A stretch of DNA of 64,000 nucleotides from an uncultured Eudoraea sp. GTDB taxonomy: Bacteria > Bacteroidota > Bacteroidia > Flavobacteriales > Flavobacteriaceae. Positions 45,182 to 54,428 of this stretch are shown piece after piece (the stretch's first letter is position 1; each line of letters opens with the position of its first letter). Below the pieces are notes generated by a model, which ran no database searches, was not told where the DNA came from, and saw only the letters and a program-made list of their open reading frames with translations. The translations under genes and the position numbers were made by a program. The stretch is taken from positions 1 to 64,000 of the forward strand of contig CAMYJF010000005.1 in the NCBI GenBank assembly GCA_947258555.1, read 5' to 3'.

Positions 45182-46477
45182 TTAGGATTTGATCAGACGA
45201 TAAAGCAAGATAGCGGTTCTTTTTGTCAGCGCTTCAAATGTCTTCAAGTTAACTGTTTCCTGAGGTGTATGCGCTCCGGAACCCATTGTTCCCAAGCCAT
45301 CGAGGCAATCCACATATTCTGCCACAAAAGAGACATCTGCCGCTCCTCTCCTCCCTGGATCGAAAGGTTTTACCCCTCCCTGGCCCAGATCTAGGCTTAC
45401 CTGGTTTAGCTCTTCCAGGAGCACCATATTCCCTGCTGTGGGTGCCATGGCAGGATAACTGTCCGTAAAACTTATAGTAGCTGAAGTTTTCGGTAAGTTC
45501 CGATTTACGATCTCGCGCATTTTTGCCCTCGCATTTTCCTTCTGCTCCTCTGAAATAAATCTCAATCCCCCGCGCACCATAGCCGTTTGAGATACGACAT
45601 TGGACTTCCCAAAAGCAGTGCCTCCACTTGTCATTGGATCATAGTCTGTAAAAGTACCTCCCAGCATCATCCCCGGATTAAAAGACAGAAATTCTTCCCC
45701 CCTGACTTCTTCATAGAAATCATTGAGTATTCGTGACATTTCAAATATGGCTCCAGCTCCGACACGCTCACTAAACACACCGGAGGAATGCGCTCTTTTG
45801 CCTTTTACCTCAACGGCCCAGCCGCTGGCACCTCTCCGAGCTACCGTGGCATAATCAAAGCCTGTAGCCGTTTCAAAACCCAGCGCAATATCGCTTCTTT
45901 TAGCAGCATCTATCAGATCTTTTCTACTCACTGACAAAGGCTTACCCGTGCTTTCTTCATCTCCGGTAAAGGCCACTATTATCTGGGCATCGTTGAGCAA
46001 TCCATTTTCATACAATGCTTTTAAGGCATAAAGTACAACGACATCTCCGCCTTTCATATCATTCCCACCGGGGGCATGGGCCAATGTATCGTTCACCTTT
46101 TCAAATTTTTGAAACGGACTATCTTTTTCAAATACGGTATCAAGGTGTCCGATCAGCAGCAATTTCTTGCCTTTCGTTCCCACAGTCTCTGCAAATAAAT
46201 GACCCGAACGGTTCATCTCTGCAGGTAGTGGTATCCATGTACTCGTAAATCCTATTTCTTCAAAGGCTTCTCCAAATACCTTTCCCACCGTTTCTACTCC
46301 TTCAAGATTTAGCGTGCCACTGTTTATATTTACAACCTTCTCTAAAAATTGAAGTGCTTCAGAATTGTTAGACGCTACAGACTTGAGAATTTTTTTCTCC
46401 TTTTGTGACACATTTTGGGCTATAACAGGGTAGGCAAATAAGAGGGCTAAAACTAAAAGAAGTGTTTTCTTGATCAT
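45182..46477 (-). CDS. Exported M20-family metallopeptidase (carboxypeptidase G2-like)
   Basis: 431 residues with a signal peptide (1-20, ending VIAQ). M20 metal-site motifs: LLIGHLDTVFE, APGGNDMKGGDVVVLYAL, AFTGDEESTGKP, GFETATG and the late GAHTPQETVN. The fold is closest to glutamate carboxypeptidase/ArgE-type dimetal hydrolases. Periplasmic or secreted peptidase or amidase; substrate unknown. Six base pairs from the crp-like gene, so possibly cotranscribed. Confidence 0.9.
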   Translation of the reverse strand: MIKKTLLLVLALLFAYPVIAQNVSQKEKKILKSVASNNSEALQFLEKVVNINSGTLNLEGVETVGKVFGEAFEEIGFTSTWIPLPAEMNRSGHLFAETVGTKGKKLLLIGHLDTVFEKDSPFQKFEKVNDTLAHAPGGNDMKGGDVVVLYALKALYENGLLNDAQIIVAFTGDEESTGKPLSVSRKDLIDAAKRSDIALGFETATGFDYATVARRGASGWAVEVKGKRAHSSGVFSERVGAGAIFEMSRILNDFYEEVRGEEFLSFNPGMMLGGTFTDYDPMTSGGTAFGKSNVVSQTAMVRGGLRFISEEQKENARAKMREIVNRNLPKTSATISFTDSYPAMAPTAGNMVLLEELNQVSLDLGQGGVKPFDPGRRGAADVSFVAEYVDCLDGLGTMGSGAHTPQETVNLKTFEALTKRTAILLYRLIKS

Positions 46478-46506
46478 AAATATGGATTTTTATCAAGTTA
46501 TAAATT

Positions 46507-47487
46507 CTACTCTAAAAACCCCTGCTCTCGCATCCAATCATCATTGAATATTTTACCTACATATCGGCTTCCGTGATCGTGAAAAAGTACAACGACTACA
46601 TCGTCCTTTGTAAAATGTTCTTTTAACTGGAGTACGCCCTTGATGGCGGCCCCGGCTGAATTCCCGAGGAACATGCCTTCTTCACGGGCCAGTCGGCGTG
46701 TATATATGGCAGCATCTTTGTCGGTCACCTTAGTAAAGCCATCAATGATATCAAAATTCACATTGGCCGGAAGTATGTCCTCACCGATGCCTTCAGTTAC
46801 ATATGGGTAGATCTCCTTTTCGTCAAAAATCCCAGTCTCATGGTATTTTTTAAACACCGATCCATACGTATCTACGCCCCAAATTTTAATATCAGGATTT
46901 TTGGATTTTAGATACTTTCCAACGCCTGATATCGTTCCTCCCGTACCCACACCCACAACAAAATGAGTCACCTTCCCATCTGTTTGATTCCAGATCTCAG
47001 GTCCGGTACTTAAGAAATGAGCTTTCGTATTAGACGGATTATCATACTGGTTTACATGGACCGAATTAGGTGTTTCTTTAGCCAATCTTGCAGCAACAGA
47101 ATAATACGACCTGGGATCATCAGGGGCAACTGCTGAAGGGCAGACATGCACTTCACAGCCCATGGCCTTTAGAATATCTATTTTTTCTTTGGACTGTTTA
47201 TCATTGATGACGCAAATCATCTTATAGCCTTTGATCACTGCAGCCAATGCCAGGCCCATGCCGGTATTTCCCGATGTTCCTTCAATAATGGTCCCACCCG
47301 GCTTTAACCCCCCGTCTTTTTCAGCATCTTCCACCATTTGCAGAGCCATCCTGTCTTTTACTGAATTCCCGGGATTAAAGGTTTCATACTTGGCTAAAAC
47401 CAGGCAAGGGAGCTCAGCAGTAAGCCGATTCATTTTTACCAGCGGTGTATTACCGATTGTGCCCAGGATATTGTCTTCGTACTGCAT
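46507..47487 (-). CDS. cysM: PLP-dependent cysteine synthase family protein
   Basis: 326 residues. Fold II PLP enzyme with NTPLVKMNRL, PLP lysine in NPGNSVKDRMAL (about residues 38-49), phosphate loop SGNTGMGLA, and VVGVGTGGTISGVGKYL. Makes cysteine from O-acetylserine and sulfide. CysK and CysM (and cystathionine beta-synthase-like members) are hard to separate by motif; the symbol cysM is tentative. Its position beside an MBL/rhodanese and Crp/Fnr module fits sulfur metabolism. Confidence 0.88.
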   Translation of the reverse strand: MQYEDNILGTIGNTPLVKMNRLTAELPCLVLAKYETFNPGNSVKDRMALQMVEDAEKDGGLKPGGTIIEGTSGNTGMGLALAAVIKGYKMICVINDKQSKEKIDILKAMGCEVHVCPSAVAPDDPRSYYSVAARLAKETPNSVHVNQYDNPSNTKAHFLSTGPEIWNQTDGKVTHFVVGVGTGGTISGVGKYLKSKNPDIKIWGVDTYGSVFKKYHETGIFDEKEIYPYVTEGIGEDILPANVNFDIIDGFTKVTDKDAAIYTRRLAREEGMFLGNSAGAAIKGVLQLKEHFTKDDVVVVLFHDHGSRYVGKIFNDDWMREQGFLE

Positions 47488-47589
47488 AGATAGTATATCA
47501 AATGGATCTTAACAGACCATTTTCCTTTCGGGATGCTAAGGTAAAACTTAAAACGGGGCTAAGGAAACTAGTGAATTACGAATATCGAC

Positions 47590-48831
47590 TTATTCGAACC
47601 GAATGGCTTTTACGGGCGAGATCCGTGCAATACTTCTCGAAGGGATGAGCAGCATAAGCAGACAGAGCAGTAACACACCCAGATTTAACAAAAGGACTGT
47701 GAAAGGTGTGATATATACAGGAATATAATCTATATAATACTCTTCAGGGTTTGGGAATTTCAAGAATCGGAATTTATCCTGAAGGGCTATGAGACCCAGG
47801 CCGATGATATTTCCCCAAAGCAATCCAATGCCGATCAGGTAGGCCGCATTGATCAGAAATATTTTACGGATACTCCAATTGGTAGACCCCAATGCTTTTA
47901 ATACGCCGATCATCGGTGTACGCTCAAGGATCAATACCAGCAAAGCTGTGATCATATTAATACCCCCTACTATGATCATGATCCCGATAATGAGGGCTAT
48001 GTTGAAATCAAATAGACCGATCCACTCAAAGATCTTGTAATACTTGGTCCTGATATTCTGTGTATCGAGAATGGAAACTGTTTGTCCGTAGATCTCATTG
48101 GTTTTCTCTTCAATATCATCGAAGTCGCTAAGAAAGACCTCAAAATTCCCGATCTGGTCCTCTTCCCATTTATTCATACGCTGAATGTGACGGATATCGA
48201 CAAAAACATAGCTGCCGTCAAACTCTTCAAATCCGCTATCATACAATCCAACGATCTCAAACTTTCGCTGATTCGGAGTCTGGGAGGCATCATCATCTTT
48301 TAGAAAAAAGGCAAAGAAGGTATCCCCGGTTTGTAGTTGCAACCTGTTTGCCATCAGGCGTGAAAGGAGTACTTCTGTATTGAGTTTTCCAGAATATTCG
48401 GGCACCCTGCCGGAGGCTATGAATTCTTCAAAGACCGTCCAATTATAATCAGGTCCTACCCCTTTGGCGATAATACCTTCAAACGTCTCTGCCGTACGTA
48501 TGATCCCACCTTTACTGGCCACTGCCTGCACATGCTCAATGCCATCTATACCCTTGAATTCCGGATAAAAATCTTGCATTTTGTAGACAGGGACTACCGA
48601 AACCTCGGAGGCATTGTTGTCATAATTATAGATCTGGACATGCCCGTTAAAAGCGGCGACTTTCTCCCGTATTTTGTACTTAAGGCCCAGCCCTGTTGCT
48701 ATAGCGATCAGCATCATAACCAAGCCGATGGCAATGGCAACGATGGCTATTTTTATTATTGGGGCCGAAATGTTAATTTTATGATCCTTACCCCTTATTA
48801 AACGCCTGGCGATAAAATATTCTAAATTCAA
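47590..48831 (-). CDS. LolC/LolE-family ABC transporter permease
   Basis: 413 residues. Starts with TTG giving (M)NLEYFIARRLIRG, the conserved N-terminus of this group; no ATG is usable. One N-terminal membrane helix, a ~220-residue periplasmic domain, and three C-terminal helices (FtsX-type arrangement), with the hinge motif LERTPMIGVLKALGST. LolCDE extracts lipoproteins from the inner membrane. The ATPase (lolD) is not adjacent, as usual in Bacteroidota. Confidence 0.9.
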   Translation of the reverse strand: MNLEYFIARRLIRGKDHKINISAPIIKIAIVAIAIGLVMMLIAIATGLGLKYKIREKVAAFNGHVQIYNYDNNASEVSVVPVYKMQDFYPEFKGIDGIEHVQAVASKGGIIRTAETFEGIIAKGVGPDYNWTVFEEFIASGRVPEYSGKLNTEVLLSRLMANRLQLQTGDTFFAFFLKDDDASQTPNQRKFEIVGLYDSGFEEFDGSYVFVDIRHIQRMNKWEEDQIGNFEVFLSDFDDIEEKTNEIYGQTVSILDTQNIRTKYYKIFEWIGLFDFNIALIIGIMIIVGGINMITALLVLILERTPMIGVLKALGSTNWSIRKIFLINAAYLIGIGLLWGNIIGLGLIALQDKFRFLKFPNPEEYYIDYIPVYITPFTVLLLNLGVLLLCLLMLLIPSRSIARISPVKAIRFE

Positions 48832-48833
48832 GT

Positions 48834-50075
48834 ATGCCTCTTTTCTCTCCTATCAAAAGTACACTTTTCTGTTGGGTCTTGATAGTCCTTTCTTGCGGGC
48901 AGGGAGTCCCTTCAAGCGACTCTGAAGGCCGAAGCTCCTCTAAAGATTCGACAGTCGAGATCACAGTGGGAGCGAACAGGATACCGGCCTATCTGAAACA
49001 ACTTCAAAATAAACGAGTGGGCATTGTTGCCAATCAAACAAGCGTGATCTTTAGATCCCACTCAAACTCAGAAGCGTCCTATGTACATCTTGTGGATTCC
49101 CTCCTGTTACATAAGATCGATATAAAACGGGTTTTTTCACCGGAGCATGGATTCAGAGGTACAGCCGATGCCGGAGAAAAAGTTACGGATGGCAAAGATG
49201 AACGTACGGGTATCCCGATCGTTTCACTCTATGGCGCTCAACGCAAGCCGTCACAGGATCATCTGGCCGACCTGGATGTGGTCGTTTTTGATATCCAGGA
49301 TGTAGGTGTACGGTTCTATACATATATAGCCACCCTTCAGTACGTCATGGAAGCATGTGCAGAAGCAGGTGTTCCGGTCCTTGTACTGGACAGGCCAAAT
49401 CCGAACGGACATTATGTAGACGGACCCACTATGGAAGAAGAAAATCGAAGTTTCCTGGGATTAAATGCCATCCCACTGGTATACGGTATGACGATAGGTG
49501 AATATGCGTTGATGGTCAATGGTGAGAAATGGTTGGAGAACGGGGCAATGGCAGATCTGAAAGTGATTGAATTAGAGAATTATACACACCAAAGCAACTA
49601 CGCGCTCCCGATAAGGCCTTCCCCTAATTTACCTAATGACAAAGCCATCAACCTCTACCCAAGTCTTGGGCTTTTTGAAGGCACTCATATGAATGCAGGC
49701 AGGGGAACAGATTTTCAATTTCAACGATATGGTTCACCTTATCATGATTCAACCCAGTTTAAATTACGTTACATACCCAAACCTAATTTTGGATCCAAAT
49801 CACCAAAATTTAATGGGCTAAGCTGCTACGGCGAAGACCTCCGGGGAGTACCCTTCATGAAGGAAATGAGTTTGCAATGGCTGATAAAGGCCTATAAAGG
49901 AAGTGCGGCAAAATCAGAATTCTTTAATACCTCCGGTTTCACAAAACATGCGGGTACTGCCGAACTTCAAGAGCAAATAGTAGCAGGATGGAGCGAAGCC
50001 AAGATCAAAGAAAGTTGGGCTAAGTCTCTTGAAGATTTTAAGAAGATCCGTGGAAAATATTTGTTATACCCTTAA
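48834..50075 (+). CDS. DUF1343 lipoprotein (NamZ-like exo-beta-N-acetylmuramidase)
   Basis: 413 residues. Lipoprotein signal with lipobox VLSC (Cys about 21). DUF1343 motifs: GIVANQTS, FSPEHGFRGTADAGEKV, GIPIVSLYG, FDIQDVGVRFYTYI, VLDRPNPNG and GRGTDFQFQ. Family members (YbbC/NamZ) cleave N-acetylmuramic acid from peptidoglycan fragments in wall recycling, so this is a probable cell-wall sugar hydrolase. Its start lies 2 bp from the divergent LolC/E gene's start. Confidence 0.9.
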   Translation: MPLFSPIKSTLFCWVLIVLSCGQGVPSSDSEGRSSSKDSTVEITVGANRIPAYLKQLQNKRVGIVANQTSVIFRSHSNSEASYVHLVDSLLLHKIDIKRVFSPEHGFRGTADAGEKVTDGKDERTGIPIVSLYGAQRKPSQDHLADLDVVVFDIQDVGVRFYTYIATLQYVMEACAEAGVPVLVLDRPNPNGHYVDGPTMEEENRSFLGLNAIPLVYGMTIGEYALMVNGEKWLENGAMADLKVIELENYTHQSNYALPIRPSPNLPNDKAINLYPSLGLFEGTHMNAGRGTDFQFQRYGSPYHDSTQFKLRYIPKPNFGSKSPKFNGLSCYGEDLRGVPFMKEMSLQWLIKAYKGSAAKSEFFNTSGFTKHAGTAELQEQIVAGWSEAKIKESWAKSLEDFKKIRGKYLLYP

Positions 50076-50914
50076 ACTTCGAGCTGTTTTCCAGTCGTAG
50101 GTTTCCGGTATTTGTGAAAGGGTTGTTTTAGCAATCCCACGATACTTCCGTTCTCTTCCTTGTCCGGAAACGTATCAACACCATAAATGATTACTTCACG
50201 ATCTAATTCCATGTAAGTGCCAAACAAGCGGTCCCAAATAGAAAAAATATTTCCATAATTAGAATCTGTATACGGCAATACATAGTGGTGGTGGACTTTG
50301 TGCATGTCGGGAGAAACGATCACCCAACTCAACGCTTTGTCAATTTTACGCGGCAAGCGAATATTGGCATGACCAAATTGTGTGGCGACCAATGAAAGTG
50401 ATTGATAAAGCATAATAATGCCAACAGGAGTACCTACAACTAATACACCCAGAGTGGTAAAGACAAAACGAATAACACTTTCAAAAGGATGGTGCCTGTT
50501 CGCAGTAGTGGTATCTACTTCATGATCTGTATGATGCACCAAATGGATCATCCATAGTGGTTTCACCTGGTGCTCTACATAATGAGCAAGGTAGGCCCCA
50601 AAAAAATCCAATAAGAGAACTCCCATGACCACATAGGCCCAAAGCGGCATTTCAGGAAACCAGTTAATGATCCCAAAATCATTAGCTACAGCCCAATCGC
50701 TCGTCATCAGCAGAATAAAGGCCAGCCCAAAATTGACGGCTAAGGTAGTTAAGGTGAAAAAGAAATTAGGGAGGGCATGCCGCCATTTGCGATAGTCAAA
50801 TTTGAATAAGGGTACGGCTCCTTCAAGCAACCAGAAAAATGTGATCCCTGACACAAGAATAAGACTTCTATGAGCAGAGGGGATCGTTTCAAAATATTCA
50901 ATTATGGCTTCCAT
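50072..50914 (-). CDS. Sterol desaturase / fatty acid hydroxylase family membrane protein
   Basis: 280 residues from the ATG (MEAIIEYF); a TTG three codons earlier is possible. Several hydrophobic helices plus the di-iron histidine clusters: HYVEHQ, HLVHHTDHE, HKVHHHY. The superfamily inserts oxygen or double bonds in lipids; bacterial members may modify carotenoids, hopanoids or ornithine lipids. Its stop overlaps the stop of the DUF1343 gene in TTAA. Confidence 0.88.
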   Translation of the reverse strand: MEAIIEYFETIPSAHRSLILVSGITFFWLLEGAVPLFKFDYRKWRHALPNFFFTLTTLAVNFGLAFILLMTSDWAVANDFGIINWFPEMPLWAYVVMGVLLLDFFGAYLAHYVEHQVKPLWMIHLVHHTDHEVDTTTANRHHPFESVIRFVFTTLGVLVVGTPVGIIMLYQSLSLVATQFGHANIRLPRKIDKALSWVIVSPDMHKVHHHYVLPYTDSNYGNIFSIWDRLFGTYMELDREVIIYGVDTFPDKEENGSIVGLLKQPFHKYRKPTTGKQLEV

Positions 50915-50929
50915 GACGCTCAAAAATAA

Positions 50930-51427
50930 CTAAAAATCTACTTTTAATTTCAGGGCTTCCACAATGTTATAAGCGGCAGGGCATATAGCTACGTTCTTAA
51001 GGTTTAAGGGGCCACGATTTTGAAATTTACGCTGATTTGTGTGGGGATACTCCCTGCATGCCTTAGGCCGGTGTTCATACACACTGCAGTAATTATCAGA
51101 CCCTAAAAACGGACATGGCACAGATTGAAGCACATAATCATGGTCTTCATCCAGCCTTAAATAGGTGTCGATAAATTGAGCTGGTCTTAGTTTGAATACT
51201 TTGGAAAGTCGCTTTATATCTGTCTGTGTAAAAAGCGGGCCGGTGGTCTTGCAACAATTAGCACAATCGAGGCAATCAGTCTTTTGAAATTCAGCATCAT
51301 GCAAATCGGCCATCAACGTGTCCAGACCTTTTGGTGGCTTTTTCTTAAGCTGCGCAAAAAATCGCTTGTTCTCTTTCTGCTTGCCTGCAGCTAGTGCAGT
51401 TAAATCGGTACGTTCTTTAGTTGTCAA
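50930..51427 (-). CDS. YkgJ-family cysteine-cluster protein
   Basis: 165 residues. Begins with TTG (MTTKERTDL); the region before the first internal ATG is conserved in relatives as I recall, so TTG is preferred. Metal-cluster cysteines: TDCLDCANCCKTTGPLF, CPFLGSDNYCSVY, RPKACREYPH and ICPAAYN. YkgJ proteins carry a Fe-S or zinc cluster; function unknown. The start lies inside the end of the preceding small gene (11-bp overlap), indicating translational coupling. Confidence 0.88.
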   Translation of the reverse strand: MTTKERTDLTALAAGKQKENKRFFAQLKKKPPKGLDTLMADLHDAEFQKTDCLDCANCCKTTGPLFTQTDIKRLSKVFKLRPAQFIDTYLRLDEDHDYVLQSVPCPFLGSDNYCSVYEHRPKACREYPHTNQRKFQNRGPLNLKNVAICPAAYNIVEALKLKVDF

Positions 51428-51608
51428 ATTCCAGGATGCTTAGCCCGGCACTGTACAATTCTGTGCTATTTGCCAGGATCTTTTGACCGGTTTCGCTAAG
51501 ATAGAAATTTGACATGGTCGTCGTCTCATTTTCCATAAATTGTTGTCTGAAATTAGAGGCAAGACCAGCAAAGATTTCAATGATGACCTGATCTTTTCTT
51601 ATTTCCAT
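51417..51608 (-). CDS. Small hypothetical protein coupled to YkgJ gene
   Basis: 63 residues, no recognisable domain, no signal peptide. It overlaps the YkgJ gene's TTG start by 11 bp and is preceded by a normal-looking upstream gap. This kind of overlap, and lack of any competing ORF, supports reality. Not recognised. Confidence 0.55.
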   Translation of the reverse strand: MEIRKDQVIIEIFAGLASNFRQQFMENETTTMSNFYLSETGQKILANSTELYSAGLSILEFDN

Positions 51609-51683
51609 CTGGATCCGTTCTTCGCGTTTGATCTAATGTAATTCACAATCTTAAATTTTTTCTTTTATTTTAATTAGCACATT

Positions 51684-52391
51684 ATGTCAATTTTATTAGG
51701 AAAAGCTATACTTAATTATTTAAAGCGATCGAAGGATGCAGATATTATCACTTTTACCTCACTAGGCGAGAAAGATGTCCTCCCTGTTTCCTATTTATTC
51801 AGGGGTATAGACAGTATGCCGGCATTGGAAATCAAGGCGCTTAACCTGGCAAAAGGCAGCATTCTGGACGTTGGGGCGGGTGCCGGAGCCCATAGCCTGA
51901 TCTTGCAGGATCGAGGTTTAGACGTTACTGCCATGGATAGGTCGCCAGGTGCTGTAGCTTGTTGCCGAAAGAGGGGAATACAAAACGTGGTGCAATCCCA
52001 ACTTCTCGAATACCTGGGGTCTACCTTTGATACCATCCTCATGCTTATGAATGGAATAGGTATTGCAGGCAGCCTCAGCAATCTGAAACCCTATTTATTA
52101 CATCTTAAAAAGCTACTGAAGCCAGAAGGTCAGATCCTGCTGGATTCAAGTGATATTCGTTTTATGTTCGATCTTAATAAAAAAGGAGAGCCCATATTAC
52201 CAAAGAAGGAGGGGTATTATGGCGATGTTCTCTTTGCCCTGTATTACGAAGGGGACTATGAACCTTCCTTTCCATGGGTCTATGTTGACTTCAATACCCT
52301 CGAAGGTGTTGCTGTTAGCTGTGGCCTGCGAGCCGAAAAAGTGCTGGATGGACCTCATTTCGATTATTTAGCCCGTTTAACACTGTATTAA
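51684..52391 (+). CDS. Class I SAM-dependent methyltransferase
   Basis: 235 residues. Motif I SILDVGAGAGAHSLIL at about 58-73, motif II AMDRSPGAVACC, and motif IV-like TILMLMNGIGIAGSL; LLKPEGQILLDSSD is the post-motif. Substrate unknown, no neighbouring biosynthetic genes. Divergent from the small gene/YkgJ pair. Confidence 0.85.
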   Translation: MSILLGKAILNYLKRSKDADIITFTSLGEKDVLPVSYLFRGIDSMPALEIKALNLAKGSILDVGAGAGAHSLILQDRGLDVTAMDRSPGAVACCRKRGIQNVVQSQLLEYLGSTFDTILMLMNGIGIAGSLSNLKPYLLHLKKLLKPEGQILLDSSDIRFMFDLNKKGEPILPKKEGYYGDVLFALYYEGDYEPSFPWVYVDFNTLEGVAVSCGLRAEKVLDGPHFDYLARLTLY

Positions 52392-52446
52392 TACCAAAAT
52401 ACCAGCAAATACCGTTATTTTAGGGCAAAACAACGCACTTGTTAGT

Positions 52447-53238
52447 ATGAAAAAGATTGTATTCCTACCATTCTTGCTCTTTAGCTTGCTATTGATCCAA
52501 TGCTCAAAAGATGATCCGATTACGGAGCCTACGCCTGATTTTAAGGCGTTGAACCTATTGGGTACTGGTGACTCAGCTAACGATATTTTGGCTAATGACA
52601 CCTATAGTAATATGGTAATAGAAGCCGTCTACAATCCCGGTTTCCGGCCTACGGCCTTGGCCATGGCCGATTTTGTTAGCTTCCTAGAGGCCAGGACTTT
52701 TAAAAACGACATCAGTGTTGTGTATCGCGAAATACCTTCTGAAGGTGTAGAGACTTTTTCCATACAACAAGCAGCAGATCTGGAAGCAGATGTAAGAACC
52801 TTGTACAATGAAGACGATACTATTGCGATCTATATTTATTTCTCTGATACGAATTCAGAAGGAGATGATCCGGAAAATGAACTTGTCACCTTGGGGGCAT
52901 CATATAGAAACACTTCCATGATCATCTACGAGAAAACTATCAAATCGCTCGCAGCGCAGAGTTCATCAATCAGTGAGGCTGATATAGAAGCTGCTACCCT
53001 CATGCATGAATTCGGACACCTCTTTGGATTAGTTGACCTGGGTACACCGCAAGTAAATCAACATCAGGATCCGATAGCTCCAAATCATTGTGTGGTTGAT
53101 AACTGCCTTATGCTGGCAGAGATCCAATTTGGCGGAGGCATGATGGGCATGTTACAATCCCTGTCGGCTAAAGGCATCGCTGCGCCTGCATTGGACGCAG
53201 AATGTATCCTGGATCTTCAAGCCAATGGCGGAAAATAA
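52447..53238 (+). CDS. Zincin-like metalloprotease lipoprotein
   Basis: 263 residues. Lipoprotein signal with lipobox LIQC (Cys about 19). The zinc-protease motif HEFGHLFGLVD (HExxHxxGxxD) is at about residues 184-194 inside TLMHEFGHLFGL, followed by VDNCLM with a Met-turn-like segment. Expected to be a membrane-anchored peptidase of unknown substrate. Convergent with queE, 5 bp apart. Confidence 0.82.
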   Translation: MKKIVFLPFLLFSLLLIQCSKDDPITEPTPDFKALNLLGTGDSANDILANDTYSNMVIEAVYNPGFRPTALAMADFVSFLEARTFKNDISVVYREIPSEGVETFSIQQAADLEADVRTLYNEDDTIAIYIYFSDTNSEGDDPENELVTLGASYRNTSMIIYEKTIKSLAAQSSSISEADIEAATLMHEFGHLFGLVDLGTPQVNQHQDPIAPNHCVVDNCLMLAEIQFGGGMMGMLQSLSAKGIAAPALDAECILDLQANGGK

Positions 53239-53243
53239 AATGC

Positions 53244-53876
53244 TTAAGGAATATTCAGGTATTTGTGTGTTTGAAGGGATACTTTCCACTTGGGATGGGC
53301 CATCACATAATCCACGATCATTGGGGTAACCTTTTCGCGAACGCTCCATTCCGGTTGAAGGTATAATTCACAATTTTCTTTCACCTTTGACGCCTGCTCT
53401 TCTGCAAAAACCAGATCGTGTTTATTGTATACGATCACTTTTAATTCATCTGCAAACGGATAGATCTCAGGCAGCGGCAGTTTGTTTTTTTTAGGAGAAA
53501 GACAAACCCAATCCCAATGTCCGGTAAATGGGTAGGCTCCTGAAGTTTCAATATGGGTACTTACCCCCTTTTCTTTTAGCGCATTTGTCAACGGGGACAT
53601 ATTCCACATCAAAGGTTCTCCTCCGGTAACTACAATAGTATTGGAGTAAGTCACCGCATTCGCTACAATGGGAGCTATCGCAGTTGCCGGGTGCAGGTTG
53701 GCATCCCAGCTTTCCTTGACATCGCACCAATGACAGCCCACATCACATCCACCTATACGAATAAAATAAGCGGCAGTCCCCTTGTGATATCCCTCGCCCT
53801 GGATCGTGTAAAACTCTTCCATAAGCGGAAGCATAGTGCCTTTTTCAACAGCGTCAAGTACGGTAGGATCAGCCAT
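53244..53876 (-). CDS. queE: 7-carboxy-7-deazaguanine synthase (radical SAM)
   Basis: 210 residues. FYTIQGEGYHKGTAAYFIRIGG then the cluster CDVGCHWCD (Cx3Cx2C) at about 47-55. VVTGGEPLM and SGAYPFTGHWDWVCLSPK are typical of QueE. Converts carboxytetrahydropterin to CDG in queuosine (and archaeosine) synthesis. The pathway begins from the FolE product 7,8-dihydroneopterin triphosphate, whose gene is far away in this window. Confidence 0.94.
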   Translation of the reverse strand: MADPTVLDAVEKGTMLPLMEEFYTIQGEGYHKGTAAYFIRIGGCDVGCHWCDVKESWDANLHPATAIAPIVANAVTYSNTIVVTGGEPLMWNMSPLTNALKEKGVSTHIETSGAYPFTGHWDWVCLSPKKNKLPLPEIYPFADELKVIVYNKHDLVFAEEQASKVKENCELYLQPEWSVREKVTPMIVDYVMAHPKWKVSLQTHKYLNIP

Positions 53877-53912
53877 GCGTCAAAGATAGTATTTCCTCGG
53901 CCATGCCCTCAT

Positions 53913-54368
53913 TTATTCGGGTCGGATCGCGATCACTTCGATCTCAATGGCAGCATTCCTGGCAAGTCCGCTTGCCGCAAAAGTCGTTCGGGCAGGTTTC
54001 TTGGTAAAATATTGGGAGTATACTTCGTTAAAGGCCTGAAAATCCTCCATAGTACTCAATATGACCATACATTTTACAACATGGTCCAGGGTAAGGCCAC
54101 GTTGGGCCAGGACATCCTTAATGTTCATGATCACTTGTTTTGTCTCTGCCTTTATTCCGCCCTCAACCATTGTTCTTGTCGAGTGGTCCATCCCAATCTG
54201 TCCGGCCAGAAAATACATATTACCATATTCGACAACATCGCTGAATGGTGCATTGGCTTTTAAGGGTTCATGGGAAGGGTGAAATACGATCTGGTTCATC
54301 TCCTGAGACCAGGCGAATATGCCGATAAAAAATGCGATTATTACGCAGAGTCTTTGCATTATTTTCAT
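53913..54368 (-). CDS. RidA/YjgF-family protein with signal peptide
   Basis: 151 residues. A signal peptide (MQRLCVIIAFFIGIFAWSQ) precedes a standard RidA domain: YFLAGQIGMD, VVKCMVILSTMEDFQAFNEVY, and the substrate arginine in PARTTFAASGLARNAAIEIEVIA. Most RidA enzymes hydrolyse reactive enamines in the cytoplasm; an exported one is uncommon. Start could be the fourth codon. Confidence 0.88.
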   Translation of the reverse strand: MKIMQRLCVIIAFFIGIFAWSQEMNQIVFHPSHEPLKANAPFSDVVEYGNMYFLAGQIGMDHSTRTMVEGGIKAETKQVIMNIKDVLAQRGLTLDHVVKCMVILSTMEDFQAFNEVYSQYFTKKPARTTFAASGLARNAAIEIEVIAIRPE

Positions 54369-54382
54369 AAGCTGATACCATT

Positions 54383-54412
54383 TTTGAGTTGCTTAAAATT
54401 ACCCTATTTTTA
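54383..54412 (+). promoter_or_regulatory. Probable promoter for HerA-like ATPase gene
   Basis: TTTG (54383-54386), 18-bp spacer, TATTTTTA (54405-54412), one mismatch from TAnnTTTG; 17 nt before the ATG at 54429. Confidence 0.5.
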
Positions 54413-54428
54413 TCGAAATTAAACATTG

